This document shows, one piece after another, positions 1-5,929 of a stretch of DNA of 19,930 nt. Positions within the stretch are counted from its first letter, which is position 1. Every line of letters starts with the position of its first letter. Both the position numbers and the translations under genes were made by a program. The notes under the pieces are model-generated. The model ran no database searches. It was not told the origin of the DNA and saw only the letters and a program-made list of their open reading frames with translations. The DNA comes from Candidatus Uhrbacteria bacterium (lineage in GTDB: Bacteria > Patescibacteriota > Patescibacteriia > UBA9934 > UBA10169): NCBI GenBank assembly GCA_003505155.1, contig DNYJ01000038.1:915-20844 (forward strand), written 5' to 3'.

Positions 1-9
1 GCGCGCGAA

Positions 10-273
10 TTAGAGAAGGGGAAGAATCTGCTTCGCTCCTTCCGGTTGAGGTTTTTCCAGATGATAGAACATCTTCTCAAGACTCCGCTGTTCCCTCTCC
101 ACGATATCAACCGCGGCCAGAACTCCCAAATGTTTTGACGTCGCCTTGAAGGATAAACCAATATGATCGGCAATCTCCCACACGGGTGCTTCCTTCTTCG
201 TCTTTAAGTAAGCGACAATCGCAAGACGCCGACGATTCGCCAAAGCTTTGATGACCCTCTCGAGCTTCACCAT
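10..273 (-). CDS. ArsR-like winged-helix DNA-binding protein (87 aa)
   Basis: This is a small complete protein made almost entirely of a winged helix-turn-helix. Residues 6-24 (VIKALANRRRLAIVAYLKT) match the first helices of ArsR-type repressors. Residues 33-63 (from EIADHIGLS through HLGVLAAVDIVE) fit the recognition helix and the start of the wing. ArsR-family proteins usually act as dimeric transcriptional repressors, often sensing metals or redox state. I see no cysteine, so the classical Cys metal site is absent. It is the last minus-strand gene of the region, about 90 bp downstream of a cysteine-rich array, and the gap holds a structured repeat, so it could be cotranscribed with the array. 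No Shine-Dalgarno precedes the ATG. Its target is unknown; regulation of the adjacent array is only a guess. The fold assignment is fairly sure, the function is not. Confidence 0.8.
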   Translation of the reverse strand: MVKLERVIKALANRRRLAIVAYLKTKKEAPVWEIADHIGLSFKATSKHLGVLAAVDIVEREQRSLEKMFYHLEKPQPEGAKQILPLL

Positions 274-297
274 AGGAGTATCACTGTATCATAACTA

Positions 298-361
298 TTC
301 GCCTATTTCCGGCAGAGCCGGACTAGCGCGCCTGCCCGCCTCTGGTGGGAATTAGCCGAGC
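298..361. repeat. 64-bp intergenic repeat, copy A (double hairpin)
   Basis: This 64-bp block is repeated at 2119-2182 with a single mismatch (position 309 C versus 2130 A). On the plus strand it holds two hairpins: CCGGC-AGA-GCCGG at 309-321 and CCCGCC-TCT-GGTGGG at 335-349. The two triloops are complementary, so the loops could kiss. It ends in GAATTAGCCGAGC just beyond the stop codon of the cysteine-rich gene at 367. It may be a dispersed REP-like element or a 3'-end processing or termination structure; it lacks a U-tract, so it is not a standard intrinsic terminator. Confidence 0.85.
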
Positions 362-366
362 TGACT

Positions 367-2112
367 TCAGCGCGTTTCGAGATACTTGAGGTAGCACGGC
401 TGGCAGTAGATTTTGCGGTTTTTGAACGTTTTGTTTTTATGCACCTTGAGTTGCTTCTGACAGGATGCACACACCGTATCTTCCGTATCAATCAGATTCA
501 ACATCTGGACCTGTCGGCGTAGGCGAGATGAATAATGCTCGCGCGGAAATGGGAGCTTGTGCGCTTTGAGATACGCAAGTTCCTGCGGCACCACCGCCCA
601 ACGCCGATTGACGCTCGCATCTATAAACGGCTTGCCCAACCACGCGCTCGACTCCACGTCTCCAACACAATCCGGCACGTCGGCGATGTTAAGCGGCGGC
701 GTCTCTTGCCCTTTCTTTGGAGCCAATACCGCGCCGCGATCGGGATCATACATAGGCGCGCCGATCTTCTCCATCTCCTCATCACCCAAGTCATACAGCA
801 CAGCCGCCATGGAGAACTGTGTTCCGTTTGGAGAAACTTCGAGCGGGAAAAACTCACCGTACTCACCGTGATTGAGCATCGCACACTTGATCTCGTCAAC
901 CCTCCGCCAATATTCTTCCTCCGTATATGGTTTGTTGAAGATGTGAAATTTCTTCTGCCGCAAACTGGAACAGCCGAAGCAGTTTTCACAATCGTGACAG
1001 TTGTAGCAGTATTCAAGATTTTGAGACCACCCGCAGTTCATAGAATACTTGATATCGTTGCAATGCCATATTTGCGCGCTCATCCAAATATTCGTTCCCG
1101 GATAAGTTGTTGCTACATACACACAATTCTCGGAATTCTTCGATCCATAGTTGTAACTGCAGTCCGTACATTTCAGCATGTAGTACGAATCTGTCGTGCG
1201 TACACAATCAAAGAGATACTCTCCACGGCAGTCCGGAGAATTGATGTTGAATGTCTCTGGAAACGGAGAGGACTCAACGAGTTCGACAAATCGCCGATAG
1301 TATTCTTCAAATGTTGAACGACAGCAGAGATCGATCTCGGCAACACGCTTCTCGTACGCGTCTTTGGAAAGCTGTTCGTTGAAAAAGACGTACTTGGCGT
1401 TGCGCAGATTTGTCGCGCCAAAGCAATCCTCGCAGTTACGGCAATCGAATACGAAGTTGCAGTGGAGACAATCACGGCTCTCAAGCGCGACCTTGCAGGA
1501 ATGGGAACGCTCCACGCGTGTCGCCCCAAAGCAATTTTGCGATGATTGGACAAACACGCTCTGCATCACGTCTTCCGATCCTTCGAGGCAGTAGTATGTG
1601 TAAAGACAACGTTTGACGCCGACGGTCGAAAACACCATGTAGCAATCCTCAACATCCCACATGCCGACGCCGATGGTGTTAATGACATTCTTCGTCTCAC
1701 GCCGAGCACCAATCGGCACCTTCTTTACAAGATTTGTCATCTGCGGCAGGAGTGGCTGGGAGAGGTCGTAGTCCACTTGATATTCAGGATGAGCATCCAC
1801 ATCCATGTTGTGCCACTCGTTGTCGTTGACCACCGGCACTGGAACGTCTGGATGCAGATAGCTCAAAATCGGCTCGCCTGAATTGGCATGACGGTTCCAG
1901 AAGATTTCGTAGGCTGTCCGAAATGAAAGAAAGATCTGCATCAGCGTGCGCGGAGAATAATCCATTCGCGGAGCATTAAATTTCCGGCACCACCCCATCT
2001 CCCGCTCGTCAAAGTTCCATTTCTCTCCCGTGAGAGGACAGGTTCGCTCGCCGAGTTTTGTCTCGTCGAGAAGAGTCTTGATCTTGGCATCGTAGTTTGG
2101 AGTTTTAGACAT
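367..2112 (-). CDS. Cysteine-rich zinc-ribbon protein, array copy 1 (581 aa)
   Basis: I recognise no experimentally characterised family; similar proteins occur in Patescibacteria genomes as uncharacterised proteins (from memory). It has 32 cysteines. Residues 1-50 hold the family signature (KTPNYDAK, then C25 in a CPLTGEKW motif, then WCRKFNAP). Residues 60-110 are aromatic-rich (FWNRHANSGEPILSYLHP). The core contains two copies of one module: NCEDCFGATNLRNAK (residues 226-240) and NCENCFGCSSLRQKK (374-388 region), each followed by a helix of the form EEYWRRVDEI, offset by 148 residues. The C-terminus is a zinc ribbon with ligands C548, C551, C570 and C573. There is no signal peptide or membrane segment, so it is probably cytosolic. 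The start is supported by alignment with the three neighbours. No Shine-Dalgarno is visible. Confidence is high that it is coding, low for any function. Confidence 0.92.
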   Translation of the reverse strand: MSKTPNYDAKIKTLLDETKLGERTCPLTGEKWNFDEREMGWCRKFNAPRMDYSPRTLMQIFLSFRTAYEIFWNRHANSGEPILSYLHPDVPVPVVNDNEWHNMDVDAHPEYQVDYDLSQPLLPQMTNLVKKVPIGARRETKNVINTIGVGMWDVEDCYMVFSTVGVKRCLYTYYCLEGSEDVMQSVFVQSSQNCFGATRVERSHSCKVALESRDCLHCNFVFDCRNCEDCFGATNLRNAKYVFFNEQLSKDAYEKRVAEIDLCCRSTFEEYYRRFVELVESSPFPETFNINSPDCRGEYLFDCVRTTDSYYMLKCTDCSYNYGSKNSENCVYVATTYPGTNIWMSAQIWHCNDIKYSMNCGWSQNLEYCYNCHDCENCFGCSSLRQKKFHIFNKPYTEEEYWRRVDEIKCAMLNHGEYGEFFPLEVSPNGTQFSMAAVLYDLGDEEMEKIGAPMYDPDRGAVLAPKKGQETPPLNIADVPDCVGDVESSAWLGKPFIDASVNRRWAVVPQELAYLKAHKLPFPREHYSSRLRRQVQMLNLIDTEDTVCASCQKQLKVHKNKTFKNRKIYCQPCYLKYLETR

Positions 2113-2118
2113 AAACTG

Positions 2119-2182
2119 TTCGCCTATTTACGGCAGAGCCGGACTAGCGCGCCTGCCCGCCTCTGGTGGGAATTAGCCGAGC
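2119..2182. repeat. 64-bp intergenic repeat, copy B (double hairpin)
   Basis: Second copy of the element at 298-361, identical at 63 of 64 positions. The mismatch (A at 2130) removes the outer pair of the first hairpin (2130-2142); the second hairpin at 2156-2170 is unchanged. It fills the junction between array copies 1 and 2: its right edge lies 7 bp from the stop at 2190 and its left edge 6 bp from the start at 2112, so both 5' and 3' ends of neighbouring messages would carry it. Confidence 0.85.
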
Positions 2183-2189
2183 ATCTCCT

Positions 2190-3929
2190 CTATCCGTTCT
2201 TTTCTAAGAATGCCAAATAGCATGATCGGCAGAGGTGTCTTCTATTTTTGTAGGTACGGTTTGGAGCGACTTGAATGGATTTTGAGCATTTGTGACATGC
2301 GGCATCAACGAGATGAAAGTCATTCGCGGCCCAGTAGAGCTCGTCCACGCGGCGCATGAAGTGCTTCGTCGGAGGCGCTACGCGGTGCTGTTTGTAGTAG
2401 TTGAGTTCGGGCTTAAGAAAAGCAAACTTCCGACCCGTCGCCTCGTCAAACATCGGCTTCCCCGCCCATGCGTCAACGTCGAGATCGTCAATCGAGTCCG
2501 GCACCTCCGAACTGTTCGTCAACTCAGAAACATCGCCAAGCTCCCCAATCGCCCCAGCCGACTCTCGATCGAACATCTTAAATCCGAGTGGCTCCGCATC
2601 AGCCTCAACCACACCGAGACTTTCCTGCGCGCCTGTCTCAAGAAAATGCGAAGTCGAGAACGCGCCGGAGAGAACGTCTCCATACTCGCCGCGCTCCAGC
2701 ATCGCGCATTTGATCTCGTCGAGCTTCTTCCAATATTCCTCTTCCATATATTGCTTGTTGAAGATGCAAAATTTCTGCCGATTGAGCCCGACACACCCGA
2801 AACAATCCTCGCAGTTTTGACAGTTGAGAGCGTATTCAAGCTTTTGACAACGCAGAACATTCACGCAGAACTTACATCCGTCGCTCTCCGACGTCGAAGA
2901 GCATTGATACGAGCGCGTTGGGTAGAACGAGCCGACGACGAAGTAATTGCCTTCGGAAGCAAAAAGGTAAAAGCAATGCTCGTTATCCTTGGATCCGTTC
3001 CAACCCATGAAGCAATACTCGCAGTTCGTACAGTTCGTAAGATATTCTCCGGTGCAATTTGCAATTTTCTCGCTGAAGTTCTCCGGCCATGCTCCGTCGC
3101 GTTCCATCAGCTCCAAAAACTTCCGCTCCCACTTCTGCCACTCGGAACGCTTGCCGAGATCAACATCCTTCATCCGAACTTTGTATTCGTCTTCCGTGAG
3201 CTGTTCGTTGAACCAAACATATTTCTTATTGCGCTTGTTCGTCGCGCCGAAGCAATACTCGCAATTCCGACAGTCGAAGAGAAACGCACTGTTGGAACAA
3301 TCGTAGCTCTCGCGAATGTAACGTGAGTTGTGAATCCGCTCGGCATGCACGACGTTGACGGAACTTGTGATGTGCTTGCCAGCATAGATCTCCGTGCAAA
3401 GCTCTCCTTCGAACAAATCCGACGAGTAGAAACTGTTCTTCGCCTTGCAAGCGATCATGAAGTAGCTGTTCACGTCGCCGTCGGAAATCAGCGCGATCGA
3501 ATTCTTTGGATCCTTCACATTAAAAAATGCTTTGGCTGGAATTTCCTTGCGAAGCGCAAGCAACTGGTCGGCAAAAGACTGACTCATATCAAAGTCGCGC
3601 GCGTGACTCCGAAAATCTTTCTCGAGCCACTCAGCATCCGGCAAGACGTTCACACCCGACGCGGGATGAACATACGTCAAAATCGGCGTGCCTGTTTCCG
3701 CGTGCTTATTCCACCACCACTCGTAACCAAAGAGATGTCCGCCAAGCGTCTTCCATCTCGCAAGCGGACTCATGCTCGACACCGGCACGTTAAACTTTCG
3801 ACACCAGTCAATCTCACGTTCCGTCACCGTCCACTTCTCTCCCGTGCGAGAACAGGTGCGTTCCTCGCCGGACTTGACCGTATCAAGAAGATTTCTTACT
3901 TTCGCGTCGTAGTTGGGTGTTTTATTCAT
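2190..3929 (-). CDS. Cysteine-rich zinc-ribbon protein, array copy 2 (579 aa)
   Basis: This is a paralogue of the proteins at 367, 4051 and 5922, with the same order: N-terminal MNKTPNYDAK and C26-RTGEKW, then WWWNKHAETG (71-80) and a YVHPASGVNVLPD segment, then the duplicated cysteine core with CFG motifs at C226 and C376 (offset 150), then a C-terminal zinc ribbon (C545, C548, C567, C570). An upstream in-frame ATG at 3947 exists, but it would add six residues absent from the paralogues and lies inside a palindromic operator. I therefore chose 3929, where the shared MxKTPNYDAK begins. A predicted promoter ends at about the start codon, so the message may be leaderless. The two perfect palindromes just upstream make this the copy most clearly under specific control. 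Function unknown. Confidence 0.92.
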   Translation of the reverse strand: MNKTPNYDAKVRNLLDTVKSGEERTCSRTGEKWTVTEREIDWCRKFNVPVSSMSPLARWKTLGGHLFGYEWWWNKHAETGTPILTYVHPASGVNVLPDAEWLEKDFRSHARDFDMSQSFADQLLALRKEIPAKAFFNVKDPKNSIALISDGDVNSYFMIACKAKNSFYSSDLFEGELCTEIYAGKHITSSVNVVHAERIHNSRYIRESYDCSNSAFLFDCRNCEYCFGATNKRNKKYVWFNEQLTEDEYKVRMKDVDLGKRSEWQKWERKFLELMERDGAWPENFSEKIANCTGEYLTNCTNCEYCFMGWNGSKDNEHCFYLFASEGNYFVVGSFYPTRSYQCSSTSESDGCKFCVNVLRCQKLEYALNCQNCEDCFGCVGLNRQKFCIFNKQYMEEEYWKKLDEIKCAMLERGEYGDVLSGAFSTSHFLETGAQESLGVVEADAEPLGFKMFDRESAGAIGELGDVSELTNSSEVPDSIDDLDVDAWAGKPMFDEATGRKFAFLKPELNYYKQHRVAPPTKHFMRRVDELYWAANDFHLVDAACHKCSKSIQVAPNRTYKNRRHLCRSCYLAFLEKNG

Positions 3930-3936
3930 ACTGTGG

Positions 3937-3966
3937 ATAATTGTCACGACGTGACAATATCGTCAA
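3937..3966 (-). promoter_or_regulatory. Predicted leaderless promoter of array copy 2
   Basis: On the minus strand TTGACG (3966-3961) and AATTAT (3942-3937) are separated by 18 bp. Transcription would begin at about 3930-3929, which is the start codon, so the mRNA would be leaderless; this fits the lack of a Shine-Dalgarno. The spacer is almost entirely filled by the 19-bp palindrome at 3940-3958, the position expected for a repressor operator. Match quality is moderate, and this is an inference from sequence only. Confidence 0.5.
3940..3958. promoter_or_regulatory. 19-bp perfect palindrome, putative operator O1
   Basis: ATTGTCACGACGTGACAAT is a perfect 9-1-9 palindrome. It lies between the predicted -35 and -10 elements of the gene starting at 3929, and its core is repeated in the larger palindrome at 3971-4011. 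The centre-to-centre distance to that copy is 42 bp, close to four helical turns. This is the architecture of a dimeric repressor with cooperative or looped binding. The binding protein is not identifiable from the window. Confidence 0.65.
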
Positions 3967-3970
3967 TGTT

Positions 3971-4011
3971 TATAGGGGTATATTGTCACGTCGTGACAAT
4001 ATACCCCTATA
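3971..4011. promoter_or_regulatory. 41-bp perfect palindrome containing operator O2
   Basis: The left arm TATAGGGGTATATTGTCACG (20 bp) is followed by a central T and its exact reverse complement. The inner 19 bp are the same site as O1 (only the central base differs), extended on each side by 11 bp (TATAGGGGTAT/ATACCCCTATA). It could be a high-affinity operator, the extruded hairpin of a mobile element end, or a transcript hairpin. There is no U-tract, so an intrinsic terminator is unlikely. Confidence 0.65.
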
Positions 4012-4016
4012 TCGGT

Positions 4017-4050
4017 GCACCTGCCAGGCTCTGCCGAGAATTAGCCGAGC
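4017..4050. repeat. Partial, diverged copy C of the intergenic repeat
   Basis: These 34 bp align without gaps to 328-361 with six mismatches and abut the stop codon at 4051. Two of the substitutions compensate each other in the second hairpin: the pair 339-345 (C-G) becomes 4028-4034 (G-C). A G-T pair (338-346) also becomes G-C (4027-4035). The inner stem around the TCT triloop is therefore kept although the sequence changed, while two outer pairs are lost. The first hairpin is missing. Confidence 0.6.
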
Positions 4051-5787
4051 TCAACTGTTTGTTTCAAGATACTGCACATAACACGATTGGCAATAGATTT
4101 TACGATTCGTAAAGGTGCGGTTGGTCGCAACGTAGATTTCTTTATGACAGTTGGAACAGGTATTTTTCTCCATCAACCCCGAGTTCGACGCCCAAATTAA
4201 ATCACGAATGCGCGCCGTGAAGTGCTGGCGCGGAGGAGCGATGCGGTGCTTTTTGTAGAATGTGATCTCGGGTTTTAGAAATGCAAACGGCCGTTTGATT
4301 TCCGTGTCGAGGATTGCGCGCCCCGCCCACGATTCGTCGAGTTGATCAACGTGATTCGGCACTTCGTCGGGCCGTAGAACCGTCTTGCCTTCCATTCGCA
4401 GAGCTCCAAACGCTCCTTCGGCATCGATGGAAAATTTCGACATCCCCACCTTGTCCCAATCCTCAAGCCCAGCTCCGAGATAAAACACGGCTCCGCTCTC
4501 CGGAAAGTATCCAAAGGAGAACATCGGCGGAAGCATCCGTCCGTACTCGCCACGCTCGAGCATCACACACTTTAGCTCGTCAACGCGCCGCCAGTACTCC
4601 TCCTCAGCGTACGGTTTGTTGAAGATGTGATACGACTTATGGCGCAGGCCGATGCACCCAAAGCAATGCGAACAATCGTAGCAGTTGAGGCTGTACTCGC
4701 AGTCGTCGCAACGGACGAGCGAGGTGGAGAATTTACAATGCGAGCTTGAAGCCGCCCATGCGTGATAGTTGTGTTCTCCCGGAATCGCCGTTGAGAATGC
4801 GTTGTCCTTTCCGCTCCAGATTCCGAAGCAATAGTAATTGTGATGTCCGTCGCGGCCGAAGGAGGAAAATCGGCAATCGGAGCACTCGATGAGATACTCG
4901 CCGATGGAACCCGTCGTCCCCACGTTGAAGTTTTCCGGCCAGACGCTTTGCTCGATCATCTCCATAAACTCCTTCCGTAGAGCTTCCAGTCCATCGAAAG
5001 TTCCCAAGTCAACCTCCTTCCGACGCTTCTCCCACTCATCTTTTGAAAGCTGCTCGTTCCACCACAGATACTTCCGATTGCGCTTATTCGAGGCGCCGAA
5101 ACAGGATTCGCAGTTGCGGCAGTCGAAGAGAAAAGCGCTGTCGAGACAATCGTAGCACTGAAACGTGAAGAGACAGCGATAGATGCGTGAAGAGTAGCTC
5201 ACGCGATAGCAGTCCGTGATGGAGATGCCGGCGTTGCAATCAACACACCCTTCGGCATCCTGACAATCAAGATTATAGAGACAGCTTTTTGATTTCGAGC
5301 TGGAGACGAAGTAACTGTCTTTGTCCCCCATTGAAACCGTCGCAATAGCGTTTTCCGGCTCGACGGTATTGCGCGTGGCGTTAAGCGGGATGCGAAGCTG
5401 AAGTTCGCGCAGTTGAGGAAAGAGCGGCAGAGCCAGATCAACATCCGCCGAAACCTCCGTAAAGTCACGGGCAAACCACTCTTTGTCGGGAAGCACACGC
5501 AATCCTGTCCCTGGATGAACATAGGTCAGCACCGGTTCTCCCGTCTCGAAATGTTTATTCCACCACCACTGATAGCAGGTGTAGAAAGCGGCGTTCTGCC
5601 AAAGCCGCAGAACGGGAGAAACCGTCGAAGGCGGCACGTTAAATTTTTTGTACCACCCGATCTCTTCTTCATCCATCATCCATTTCTCGCCCGTGAGTTC
5701 GCAAACTCGCTCGCCGGGCTGGAGATTCTCAAGGATGGTTTTGACTTTGGCGTCGTAGTTGGGAGTTTTAGAGTTTGCCATAAGCAT
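4051..5787 (-). CDS. Cysteine-rich zinc-ribbon protein, array copy 3 (578 aa)
   Basis: This is the third member of the array. Its N-terminus (KTPNYDAKVKTILENLQPGE, then C29-ELTGEKW, EEEIGWYKKFNVPPS) is nearly identical to copy 4 even at DNA level, while the remainder is much more diverged. WWWNKHFETG lies at residues 75-84. The duplicated core has CFG motifs at C229 and C375 (offset 146), the second followed by the YAEEEYWRRVDEL helix. The C-terminal zinc ribbon has ligands C544, C547, C566 and C569. The second Cys of the N-terminal motif (WC in copies 1 and 2) is Tyr here. The start is ATG 5787 or, equally plausible, ATG 5781 (MANSKTPN); both lie inside the 3' end of a broken NYN reading frame. 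No transmembrane segment. Function unknown. Confidence 0.92.
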   Translation of the reverse strand: MLMANSKTPNYDAKVKTILENLQPGERVCELTGEKWMMDEEEIGWYKKFNVPPSTVSPVLRLWQNAAFYTCYQWWWNKHFETGEPVLTYVHPGTGLRVLPDKEWFARDFTEVSADVDLALPLFPQLRELQLRIPLNATRNTVEPENAIATVSMGDKDSYFVSSSKSKSCLYNLDCQDAEGCVDCNAGISITDCYRVSYSSRIYRCLFTFQCYDCLDSAFLFDCRNCESCFGASNKRNRKYLWWNEQLSKDEWEKRRKEVDLGTFDGLEALRKEFMEMIEQSVWPENFNVGTTGSIGEYLIECSDCRFSSFGRDGHHNYYCFGIWSGKDNAFSTAIPGEHNYHAWAASSSHCKFSTSLVRCDDCEYSLNCYDCSHCFGCIGLRHKSYHIFNKPYAEEEYWRRVDELKCVMLERGEYGRMLPPMFSFGYFPESGAVFYLGAGLEDWDKVGMSKFSIDAEGAFGALRMEGKTVLRPDEVPNHVDQLDESWAGRAILDTEIKRPFAFLKPEITFYKKHRIAPPRQHFTARIRDLIWASNSGLMEKNTCSNCHKEIYVATNRTFTNRKIYCQSCYVQYLETNS

Positions 5788-5929
5788 CCAAGTGCTCGAT
5801 TAAACAATGAAAATCTCCATCACCTGAAACGATCAAGGCCTTTTCATAATTCGGCCACTTGGAGTGGACCCCGAGGTTCAAATTCTGACTGTCAACAAAC
5901 GCGTAATTGTTTCCATTCCCTTTAACCAT
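5768..5929 (-). pseudogene. Internal-deletion remnant of a NYN-domain protein (53 codons)
   Basis: Translating the junction between array copies 3 and 4 gives 53 codons from ATG 5929 to TAA 5768. Residues 9-19 (YAFVDSQNLNL) match residues 8-18 (YAFIDSQNLNL) of the intact NYN protein at 18104-18607. They are followed almost at once by NYEKALIVSGDGDFHCLIEHL, matching that protein's residues 100-120 (EYEKAVIVSGDGDFYCLIDHL; my block here is one residue longer). About 74 codons between W25 and E100 are missing, and everything after residue 120 is replaced by the start of copy 3. The deletion is in frame. The ATG overlaps the stop of copy 4 (ATGGTTAA), so it could still be translated by coupling. 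Two acidic motifs of the PIN-like active site survive, but the intervening fold is gone, so I call it a pseudogene. Confidence 0.75.

Noticed and set aside
2292..3326. Plus-strand reading frame of 344 codons opposite array copy 2
   Set aside because: The opposite strand has a paralogue-supported gene; this frame has no conservation with the equivalent frames of the other copies.
3971..4011. Intrinsic terminator for array copy 3
   Set aside because: The palindrome has no loop and no U-tract on either strand; an operator or element end fits better.
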